From an uncultured Spirochaetaceae bacterium (GTDB lineage: Bacteria > Spirochaetota > Spirochaetia > Sphaerochaetales > Sphaerochaetaceae): a stretch of DNA of 18,472 nt. Under the pieces are notes generated by a model, which saw nothing but the letters and a program-made list of their open reading frames with translations, did no database searches and was not told where the DNA came from. The stretch is taken from assembly GCA_946414625.1 (NCBI GenBank), contig CAMKPI010000012.1, forward strand, positions 1 to 18,472, in the 5' to 3' direction. This document shows positions 8,804 to 13,277 of the stretch, piece after piece. The translations under genes were made by a program, and so were the position numbers. Numbering within the stretch: position 1 is the first letter of the stretch; each line of letters begins with the position of its first letter.

Positions 8804-9189
8804 ACCCTCACCCCCGCCACAGTCTTGCAAAAGCCGCCAGACCTGAGGACAGCCAATGCGAGCGGCGACACCTCCAGCCCGTCCCAGGTATACCCCCTGG
8901 ACGACGAGGCCGCCGAGCCGTACGACACGGACTCCGACTCCCCGCCCACAGCCCAGGAGCGGCTCTGAACCGAGCCCTCGCTTCCCGCAGACCATGAGGA
9001 CGGACCACCTTTCTGCGAGATGTACTCCAACTGCCAGGCGACCGCCCGCTTGCAGTCTTCGCTCTCCGCGTCCCACGCATCCCCGCAGAGGGATGACAAG
9101 AGTGTCACCACCCGGGGCTCCATCTTGCCGAAGGCCTCCTCTCCCATGTCCAGGACGCTGAAAGCCCGGTATTCCTCATATGTCAACAT
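8797..9189 (-). CDS. Head-tail connector (adaptor-like) protein
   Basis: This 130-residue gene directly follows the major capsid gene (31-nt gap with a GGAGGGTGGGG ribosome site). The N-terminus 'MLTYEEYRAFSVLDMGEEAF' and following helices ('KRAVAWQLEYISQK') resemble the helical adaptor proteins (gp15/gp6-like) that bind the portal ring. The second half is Ser/Gly-rich ('SVSYGSAASSSRGYTWDG') and ends in a short conserved-looking helix 'LSPLALAVLRSGGF'-like segment. The stop overlaps the next start. Function is deduced from position; the family name is uncertain. Confidence 0.7.
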   Translation of the reverse strand: MLTYEEYRAFSVLDMGEEAFGKMEPRVVTLLSSLCGDAWDAESEDCKRAVAWQLEYISQKGGPSSWSAGSEGSVQSRSWAVGGESESVSYGSAASSSRGYTWDGLEVSPLALAVLRSGGFCKTVAGVRVW

Positions 9190-9220
9190 GGCCCCACCCT
9201 CCGTTGTGGAAAATCGGCGC

Positions 9221-10105
9221 TTACGCCGCTATCTCGGTCGCCGAATGGACGTAGATTCCGTCTTCCTTGTTCGGCATGACAAACAGGTCGTGGTATAGCC
9301 TGTAGTCAACCTTGTACGCGTCCGCGTCCTGGTTCACCGACGGCTCGAAGATACGGAGCGTCTGGTGTTTGACCACGGGAATCACAGAATCCCTGTACAC
9401 TACCATGAAGTTCAGTGCCGAGCCGGCGTTGGTGTAGCCGTTGCTCCCGACCGTGATCCCGCTGTAGAACCTCGATATCGGAACAGAGACAACCTCCATG
9501 CCGTCGTAGCGCAGGACCTCGCGTTTGATGCTCGTCTCATCGTTCTGAACGAAGCGGGAGATCTGCGCCTTCAGGAGGTTCAGTACCGCGGGGGTGACGA
9601 ACAGGAAACGCCCCTCTCGCGGAACCTCGCTGTTGTCCAACACGACGCCTGCCTCGTTTATTGCCTTCTCCACGTTCGCGCTGGTGGTAAGAGCGGCGTA
9701 CGCCCTGTTCGCAGGTTTGGATCCGAGGGCGATCTTACTGAAGCGGTACGCGTCCACTTCCGGCACCACCCGCATCATCTGGAAGTCTCCGAGGAGCTGC
9801 GCCATCGGCAGCCCCAGACTCTCCAGATTGTCCACCCAGTCGATTGTGAACTGCCTGCCCCTGTCCTGTGTGAGCGAAACAGTTTTGAACTCCAGCGACA
9901 CCGCTCCCGAAGGATAGCCTGTGGATCTGTCGTAGTCCCCAAGACCATCGGTGGAAATCACAGGAATCTTCACTTCATTCGCCGCCGCGCCCTCCAAAAT
10001 CGCCCTCATCCGCCCACCGTTAAGGGCTTCCGTAAGGCTCTGCTCCCCAAACGCCTCCGAAAGGAGGCTGGTGTACTGTTTTGCCATCTCGATGTTGTTT
10101 GCCAT
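9221..10105 (-). CDS. Major capsid protein
   Basis: The 294-residue product starts at ATG 10105 ('MANNIEMAKQYTSLLSEAF'), chosen because AGGAGA lies 7-10 nt upstream; an in-frame start at 10156 would overlap the scaffold gene and has no ribosome site. It follows the GP20-like scaffold directly, as in A118-like phages. Typical features are the N-terminal helix, 'VKIPVISTDGLGDYDRSTG', the long segment 'QDRGRQFTIDWVDNLES', and C-terminal beta strands ('RDSVIPVVKHQTLRIFEP') followed by 'RLYHDLFVMPNKEDGIYVH', the pattern seen in coat proteins that bind tightly around a viral HK97-type fold. The protein forms the shell. Confidence is high from order plus these motifs. Confidence 0.92.
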   Translation of the reverse strand: MANNIEMAKQYTSLLSEAFGEQSLTEALNGGRMRAILEGAAANEVKIPVISTDGLGDYDRSTGYPSGAVSLEFKTVSLTQDRGRQFTIDWVDNLESLGLPMAQLLGDFQMMRVVPEVDAYRFSKIALGSKPANRAYAALTTSANVEKAINEAGVVLDNSEVPREGRFLFVTPAVLNLLKAQISRFVQNDETSIKREVLRYDGMEVVSVPISRFYSGITVGSNGYTNAGSALNFMVVYRDSVIPVVKHQTLRIFEPSVNQDADAYKVDYRLYHDLFVMPNKEDGIYVHSATEIAA

Positions 10106-10152
10106 CGTCTCTCTCCTCACTACGGGCGGGCTTACCGCCTCTCCCGCTCTTG

Positions 10153-10740
10153 TCAATGCCCGAAGATGGCCGCTTTTATCGCCGCCATGCTATCTCCGGG
10201 CGCGGGCTTCTCAGGGAATCCGCCCCCTCCAAAACTCGGCTTGGCTTCTTCCTGCTCACTTTCAGGCTTTGCGAAAAGGTACGCAGTGTCCTTGCCCGAT
10301 TTCAGCGCGTCCAACTGCTCCTTCAGCCCGATATACGCGCCCGACCCATCTACGGCGATCTTGTCGAGGTCGACGAGCGCCCTGACAGCCTTTGCCGTCT
10401 TCGCCCCCGCCTTCTGGATCTCGCCATCTATGTACGCGTCCCTGCGGAAACGTGCAAACTCGGCGTCCTTCTTCTCCAGCTCCGCCTTGTGGCTCTGTTT
10501 CAGCGTGTCGAGGGTCTTGTTCATCTCCTCAACGGAAACCTTGTTCCTGCCCGCTTCCTCAACGGCTTTCTGGAACTCCGCGTTCTGCTTCTCCAGCGTC
10601 TTGTACTTCTCAGACAACTCGTTGTAGACGCTCGCAGGCTTCCACGAGCGGGGCAGGATCTTGTTCAGAGCCGCCTCGAACGCATCGTCCGCCATCTCGT
10701 TCTTGCGCACCTTATCAAAAAGCTCTTTCAAACCTTCCAT
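10153..10740 (-). CDS. GP20-like capsid scaffolding protein
   Basis: This 195-residue protein is largely charged coiled coil ('ELSEKYKTLEKQNAEFQKA', 'KQSHKAELEKKDAEFARFR') with a helical conserved part 'DGEIQKAGAKTAKAVRALV' followed by 'LDKIAVDGSGAYIGLKEQL', the signature of Phage_GP20 minor structural/scaffolding proteins. The C-terminus 'KPSFGGGGFPEKP' is Gly/Pro-rich and ends 'IKAAIFGH'. It starts at ATG 10740 with AGGGAG 6 nt upstream and precedes the major capsid gene. It is expected to assist procapsid assembly and be lost on maturation. It is the first structural gene after the cargo segment, so it may need its own promoter in 10741-10930; none with a good -10 box is obvious to me. Confidence 0.92.
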   Translation of the reverse strand: MEGLKELFDKVRKNEMADDAFEAALNKILPRSWKPASVYNELSEKYKTLEKQNAEFQKAVEEAGRNKVSVEEMNKTLDTLKQSHKAELEKKDAEFARFRRDAYIDGEIQKAGAKTAKAVRALVDLDKIAVDGSGAYIGLKEQLDALKSGKDTAYLFAKPESEQEEAKPSFGGGGFPEKPAPGDSMAAIKAAIFGH

Positions 10741-10763
10741 CTTAACTCCCTGCCTTTTTTATT

Positions 10764-10815
10764 GAGGGCGGCACCCTCATGGGAATCGCGGAACTGATAC
10801 CGGTTCCGCACCGGT
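10764..10815. repeat. Cluster of inverted repeats ahead of the scaffold gene
   Basis: Three small inverted repeats are packed here: GAGGG/CCCTC at 10764-10778 (5-nt loop), GCGGAAC/GTTCCGC at 10788-10809 (8-nt loop) and ACCGG/CCGGT at 10799-10815, the last two overlapping so that they could form alternative folds. They lie in the 225-nt space between the counter-oriented small gene and the scaffold gene, in what would be the scaffold mRNA leader. No U-tract follows on either strand, so a plain terminator is unlikely. An operator or a leader structure is possible. Confidence 0.4.
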
Positions 10816-10931
10816 CTGACACAGGTTAGCAGGTTTCAAAGGGAAAAACTTAAAATGAGGTGAAAGAGGATTTTTCGGGCTTGGAAACCGTATTTTTCCC
10901 GTTTTTTATCAGGATTGCATGGGGTTTCGGT

Positions 10932-10966
10932 TTGCGCCCGCTAGCAAATGTGTTATAATTCTTCTA
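10932..10966 (+). promoter_or_regulatory. Sigma-70-type promoter of the counter-oriented gene, apparently leaderless
   Basis: TTGCGC at 10932-10937 and a perfect TATAAT at 10954-10959 are separated by 16 nt. Only six bases separate the -10 box from ATG at 10966, which places the expected start point on the A of the ATG. No Shine-Dalgarno precedes it. An inverted repeat TTTGC (10931-10935)/GCAAA (10944-10948) overlaps the -35 box and spacer and could be an operator. This is the only promoter with a consensus -10 I see in the window. Confidence 0.6.
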
Positions 10967-11217
10967 TGAGTAGCAATTTCTCAAGAATCCGCGTCCTTGT
11001 CATGGAAGTCGGAGGATCTTCGATGGCGTTCGACAGCGTCTCCGCCGTGATAAGCCATTTCTCGCTCACAGCCGATACCCGCCTGACGTGGTCCGTCATC
11101 TCCAAGAGAATCGAGGACGGCTCATCGCTTCGGATCGACGAGCCGGTCTACGCCCCGGACGGCTCAGTTGTCCGATACATCCCACACGAGTACTACTTTG
11201 ACGAGTTAGTAGAATAA
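10966..11217 (+). CDS. Small counter-oriented protein of unknown function (83 aa)
   Basis: This is the only convincing plus-strand gene in a minus-strand structural operon, with its own promoter. ATG 10966 ('MSSNFSRIRVLVMEVGGSS') is preferred over 10948 because the earlier codon overlaps the -10 box. The middle 'FDSVSAVISHFSLTADTRL' with 'SVISKRIEDGSSLR' has a hydrophobic/helix layout that recalls NUMOD1-like DNA-binding modules or a small helix-turn-helix, but the match is weak; the C-terminus is 'RYIPHEYYFDELVE'. The inverted repeat at its promoter would suit an autorepressor. Such isolated promoter-plus-gene units between phage structural genes are usually morons, active in the lysogen. 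It lies next to the CRISPR-like repeats, so an anti-CRISPR-associated regulator is one possibility. Function unknown. Confidence 0.7.
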   Translation: MSSNFSRIRVLVMEVGGSSMAFDSVSAVISHFSLTADTRLTWSVISKRIEDGSSLRIDEPVYAPDGSVVRYIPHEYYFDELVE

Positions 11218-11251
11218 ATGCTAAAAAAGGCTGAACGCCGGAATCAATGCT

Positions 11252-11396
11252 ATTTTTCGTACATTTTCGTACGCGTTTCATTTCACGCCCCCGCATGGAG
11301 GGCGGAACCAACGATGTTTTTCGTACATTTTTCGTACATTTTCGTACGCATTTCATTTCACGCCCCCGCATGGAGGGCGGAACCAACGATGTTTTT
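11252..11396. repeat. 75-bp tandem repeat, two copies
   Basis: The block 11252-11321 recurs at 11327-11396 with a 75-bp period and a single mismatch (11275 G, 11350 A). Each unit holds a run of TCGTACATTTT-type motifs followed by a GC-rich stem and the tail CAACGATGTTTTT. A degenerate piece of the A/T-rich part continues to about 11412. Since 75 is a multiple of three, several frames stay open across it, but no ribosome site or credible protein is present. The GC-rich half is treated separately as a CRISPR-like repeat. Confidence 0.9.
11275..11383 (-). CRISPR. Two type I-C-like CRISPR repeats with one 41-nt interval (mini-array candidate)
   Basis: Repeats lie at 11350-11383 and 11275-11308 (34 nt each, 33 identical). 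Read on the minus strand each has the stem CGCCCTCC-ATGC-GGGGGCG followed by TGAAATGAAAY. Known I-C repeats share the stem and end GTGGATTGAAAY, so the core differs at about two positions plus a small insertion at the 5' end. On the plus strand one frame reads HAPAWRA, the peptide seen when I-C arrays are mistaken for genes. Against a real array: only two units, no cas genes, and the 'spacer' (11309-11349) is A/T-rich, GTAC-repeated and largely matches the flanks. It may be a decayed array, a phage mini-array or an RNA anti-CRISPR-like mimic. Confidence 0.45.
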
Positions 11397-11448
11397 TCAT
11401 ACGTTTTCGTACAAATTCAAGCAAAAAACCAAAGCACCTGCCAGAGCC

Positions 11449-11477
11449 TAACTAACGTCGGCAGGGTGGGATGTCAA
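11449..11477 (-). promoter_or_regulatory. Possible minus-strand promoter reading into the CRISPR-like repeats
   Basis: On the minus strand a perfect -35 TTGACA (11477-11472) is followed after 17 nt by TAGTTA (11454-11449), a poor -10. It lies just after the ASCH-gene terminator and about 65 nt before the first CRISPR-like repeat, in the correct orientation to transcribe the repeats. An inverted repeat CCTGCC/GGCAGG overlaps it. A short GGC/GCC stem with six U at about 11226-11237 could end the transcript. The weak -10 keeps confidence low. Confidence 0.3.
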
Positions 11478-11483
11478 GAATAG

Positions 11484-11506
11484 AAAAACCACGCTTTTCA
11501 GCGTGG
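11484..11506 (-). terminator. Rho-independent terminator of the ASCH gene
   Basis: On the minus strand CCACGC-TGAAAA-GCGTGG is followed by TTTTTC. The 5' arm is made from the last two codons and the loop starts with the stop codon of the ASCH gene, so the terminator is built into the gene end. A six-base perfect stem plus five U is a sound intrinsic terminator. Confidence 0.75.
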
Positions 11507-11881
11507 CTCATCTTCGAGATAAACAAATAATTGTGGGATGTGCGTGATGCCGTAATCTTCGAGAGTTTTGGGCTCATCATAGGCAATCACGTTTTTTAAC
11601 TTATAAGCGACAGCAACTGGTCGCCCTTTATAGTATGTCCTGAAAAAACTACGTGATATTCCTGCGGCATGCTTTGTGAGTTCCCATACAGTTGACGGAG
11701 CCCCGGATATTACTTCTTCAATCTCTGCTTCACCGGTGACTTTGCTTTCCGGTGCGGTGGAATAGAAGATGATTTTGGTTATATCCTCGCGGCATCGTCT
11801 GGTTCGGAACTCAAATTCCTTTATGCCGTCTATAATACGCTGTGCATATTCAGGCTTAATCGATAATAACATTGCTGGCAT
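11498..11881 (-). CDS. ASCH-domain (PUA-like) protein
   Basis: This 127-residue protein starts at ATG 11881, with GGAGG 8-10 nt upstream; a TTG one codon earlier is less likely. The opening 'MLLSIKPEYAQRIIDGIKE' followed by 'FEFRTRR' is the conserved ASCH start (L-S-I-K-P.y...I..G.K..E.R), then 'IIFYSTAPESKVTGEAEIE' and 'SFFRTYYKGRPVAVAYKL' complete the PUA-like beta-barrel. ASCH proteins bind RNA or nucleotides; some are cytidine-derivative hydrolases, others are tied to translation or defence. It is a single-gene unit, preceded by a GTAC inverted repeat and ended by its own terminator, in the AT-richer cargo next to toxin cassettes. No structural role is expected; it may be a moron, a regulator or a toxin/antitoxin-like element. 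The role is unknown, the domain call is firm. Confidence 0.85.
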   Translation of the reverse strand: MPAMLLSIKPEYAQRIIDGIKEFEFRTRRCREDITKIIFYSTAPESKVTGEAEIEEVISGAPSTVWELTKHAAGISRSFFRTYYKGRPVAVAYKLKNVIAYDEPKTLEDYGITHIPQLFVYLEDEPR

Positions 11882-11920
11882 CAATATTGCCCTCCTTCAG
11901 TAACTAGATTTGCGACAATC

Positions 11921-11945
11921 TGCGTACATTTTGTACAAATTTGCA
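11921..11945. promoter_or_regulatory. GTAC inverted repeat upstream of the ASCH gene
   Basis: GTACATTTTGTAC at 11924-11936 sits inside TGC...GCA arms (11921-11945), about 40 nt before the ASCH start. The same CGTACATTTT unit occurs repeatedly at 11257-11345 on the other side of this gene, so a shared DNA-binding factor could act on both. Function is inferred only from the recurrence. Confidence 0.4.
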
Positions 11946-11963
11946 GAAAAACAAAGAAGAAAG
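11945..11963. repeat. 19-bp direct repeat at cassette end, copy 1
   Basis: The 19 bases here are identical to 12977-12995. Both copies abut a GCCCCG-type terminator hairpin that ends a toxin-immunity cassette. The pair marks the downstream homology of the two cassettes. Confidence 0.85.
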
Positions 11964-11967
11964 GAGA

Positions 11968-11987
11968 AGCCCCGCAGGAGCGGGGCT
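11968..11987 (-). terminator. Terminator of the orphan toxin-immunity cassette
   Basis: AGCCCCG-CAGGAG-CGGGGCT forms a seven-base perfect stem; on the minus strand it is followed by a pyrimidine-rich TTCTCCTTTCTTCTTTG tract. It lies 8 nt after the stop of the immunity-like gene. It resembles the terminator at 12996-13013 in stem and flank. Confidence 0.75.
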
Positions 11988-11995
11988 GGAACCAT

Positions 11996-12223
11996 TCAAT
12001 ACCAAGCGATGAGACCTTCGTCTTCTAGAGTGTTATTATTATAGCGACGAACCATCGCATCAAGAAAATCATAAAGAGGCACGTCTATCAACTTCGGTCT
12101 TTTTATCACTTCGTACTTGCGAGCGACAAAATCGACCCTTATGAGTCCTTTATCATTTTCCTTAGACCAAAAATCATAATAACGCATATTTTTTTCATTT
12201 TTTAGAAAACGGTAGCGTATCAT
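11996..12223 (-). CDS. Putative immunity protein for the orphan toxin cassette (75 aa)
   Basis: The ATG at 12223 overlaps the end of the toxin frame by 29 nt with GGGGAG about 10 nt upstream, the usual tight coupling of toxin and immunity genes. The product is rich in Tyr, Asp and Arg ('RYYDFWSKENDKGLIRVDF', ending 'LEDEGLIAWY') with no signal peptide or membrane segment, so it would act in the cytoplasm. A terminator follows at once, closing the cassette. I do not recognise the family. The function rests on position directly behind a polymorphic-toxin-like domain, on small size and on overlap. A later ATG at 12187 lacks a ribosome site. Confidence 0.65.
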   Translation of the reverse strand: MIRYRFLKNEKNMRYYDFWSKENDKGLIRVDFVARKYEVIKRPKLIDVPLYDFLDAMVRRYNNNTLEDEGLIAWY

Positions 12224-12803
12224 TCAAAGAAATCTCCCCTGCATCCAAAGCATTCGCGGTTTGCGCATAATTGTATTTCGTTTGTGCCATTTCATGAGCA
12301 GAATCGAAATCCATGCCTTGCCTCATCAACTTTGATTCCATAAGCTCGTGGTGAAGCATTGTCACATCATGCTCCTTAACATCAACACCGCTTAGCAATC
12401 GCCTAAAACTCTGTACCATTTGAAATGATTCGTCAAAATAATCATATCCTTTGGTCAAATCATGTTTTTCAAAAAATACATGGTTAAGTATAGTTTCCAC
12501 ATCTTCTCTTGTAAATCCTGAATGTTCGGCTATTTTCCGAATATTGTTTCCCTTATTGCTATTACGAATGAATTCATAGAATTTCTTTGAATCTTTCCCT
12601 CGTTTAGATTCACCAGGATCATTAAGATCCGACAGCGCCCCGCTGACCGCTCCGCTTTGCGACCCTTGCGCTCCGCCTGATGCCTCCGCCGCCTTGATGC
12701 GGTGATACCCGCCCACCTGCGTGAGGGATTCTATCGGCGTGCGGTTCGTGTCCTTCAGAAACTTCTCGTAGCGGGTGGAGACGGCGTTCAGCCGCCCCTG
12801 CAC
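12195..12803 (-). CDS. Orphan MuF C-terminal toxin cassette (second toxin tip)
   Basis: This 202-residue frame starts at GTG 12803 with AGGAGG 8 nt upstream. Residues 2-36 copy MuF residues 361-395 with one change; after 'GGYHRI' the sequence diverges into a Ser/Gly linker (37-62) and a new domain (~70-180). The domain carries 'NHVFFEKHDL' (His108, His114), 'VKEHDVTMLHHELME' (His145, His151, His152, Glu153) and 'SAHEMAQTKYNYA' (His170), a His/Glu-rich pattern I recall from C-terminal domains of phage MuF and other polymorphic toxins; it has no HExxH zinc-protease motif. It lacks the MuF structural body, so it would join capsids only after recombination with the main gene, or act alone if translated from its GTG. 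The small overlapping gene behind it looks like its immunity partner. Toxic activity is inferred, its target unknown. Confidence 0.7.
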   Translation of the reverse strand: MQGRLNAVSTRYEKFLKDTNRTPIESLTQVGGYHRIKAAEASGGAQGSQSGAVSGALSDLNDPGESKRGKDSKKFYEFIRNSNKGNNIRKIAEHSGFTREDVETILNHVFFEKHDLTKGYDYFDESFQMVQSFRRLLSGVDVKEHDVTMLHHELMESKLMRQGMDFDSAHEMAQTKYNYAQTANALDAGEISLNDTLPFSKK

Positions 12804-12817
12804 CTCGCGAGCCTCCT
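12700..12817. repeat. 118-bp direct repeat of the MuF pre-toxin sequence, orphan copy
   Basis: Collinear with 13994-14111 over 118 bp with five mismatches (12771, 12776, 12777, 12798, 12802) and no gaps. Identity stops sharply on both sides: on one side at the point where the two toxin domains begin, on the other at the start of non-coding DNA. The mismatch at 12802 turns an Ala codon (GCG) into the GTG start of the orphan gene. This is the upstream homology for cassette exchange. Confidence 0.95.
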
Positions 12818-12976
12818 ATCTTCCACATAGGATAATTAACATTTCAACTGAATTTAGTCGTTGTTTTTTCTTTTTCTCCCTGTTGCCATTGCTTTGTATT
12901 AAAGACCGGGCGAAAACTAGGGTTCTAATCTAAACATCTTATGGTGTCCCTAAAGTAGCCCATTTTTATATTTTGA

Positions 12977-12995
12977 AGAAAAACAAAGAAGAAAG
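12977..12995. repeat. 19-bp direct repeat at cassette end, copy 2
   Basis: Identical to 11945-11963 and likewise next to a terminator that closes a toxin-immunity pair. The stretch 12818-12976 between the orphan cassette and this repeat is AT-rich and holds no gene or clear promoter that I can see. Confidence 0.85.
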
Positions 12996-13013
12996 AAAAA
13001 GCCCCGCAGGGGC
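12996..13013 (-). terminator. Terminator of the MuF toxin-immunity pair
   Basis: GCCCC-GCA-GGGGC (13001-13013) is followed on the minus strand by TTTTTC. It lies about 18 nt after the immunity gene stop. It would stop transcription of the portal-MuF part of the operon before the cargo, so scaffold and capsid genes may depend on read-through, antitermination or a separate promoter. Confidence 0.8.
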
Positions 13014-13031
13014 TGGGCGACGCTTATCGGG

Positions 13032-13277
13032 TTAATATGGCTTGCCGAAATTCTTAAAGGCCGCAATCGTGGGATCCCACTTGTTGAACAGCTCTATCTG
13101 CTCAGGAGTAAGCTTGTCGGGGTAATCCTCCCAAAAATTGAATATGGTTTTTTTATCAAAAGAAAAAAGTATGGGACCAAATCTTTCGTTAATAAAACTC
13201 GTCTCCCAAATTTTGATTCGCTTATCACGTTGATAAAAACCTTCCAATTCGTCTGGACTATTATCCCTATCGAACAC
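13032..13277 (-). CDS. Putative immunity protein for the MuF papain-fold toxin (81 aa)
   Basis: The gene overlaps the MuF stop. GTG at 13277 is chosen because AAGGAG lies 9 nt upstream; GTG at 13283 would leave only 3 nt. The product is small, acidic and aromatic-rich ('KKTIFNFWEDYPDKLTPEQ', then 'FNKWDPTIAAFKNF'), cytoplasmic, with no membrane segment. Its place directly behind a toxin-bearing C-terminus and before a terminator is the standard immunity position of polymorphic toxin loci; it would protect the lysogen from its own capsid-borne toxin. I do not know the family by name. Base composition is as AT-rich as the toxin domain, unlike the phage structural genes, which fits joint transfer of toxin and immunity. 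Confidence 0.7.
   Translation of the reverse strand: MFDRDNSPDELEGFYQRDKRIKIWETSFINERFGPILFSFDKKTIFNFWEDYPDKLTPEQIELFNKWDPTIAAFKNFGKPY

Noticed and set aside
9365..10627. 420-codon plus-strand frame across capsid and scaffold
   Set aside because: It spans two well-supported minus-strand genes and their gap in antisense; the protein has no recognisable fold.
10764..10778. Intrinsic terminator before the scaffold gene
   Set aside because: The stem is only 5 bp and no U-tract follows on either strand (on the minus strand it is followed by A-rich sequence).
11275..11383. Functional CRISPR array with acquired spacers
   Set aside because: Only two repeats, no cas genes or leader, and the interval matches the flanking sequence; retained only as a repeat-mimic candidate.
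11218..11451. Plus-strand frame with a 25-residue peptide repeat containing HAPAWRA
   Set aside because: The peptide is the translation of a I-C-like repeat unit and the frame has no ribosome site; it is a classic false gene over repeats.
12345..12375. Zinc metalloprotease motif in the orphan toxin
   Set aside because: The sequence is HHELME; the second histidine of HExxH is missing.
12622..12828. Alternative-frame ORF with ATG over the 118-bp repeat
   Set aside because: It is out of frame with the MuF sequence that the repeat clearly encodes and gives an Arg/Gly-rich shadow peptide.
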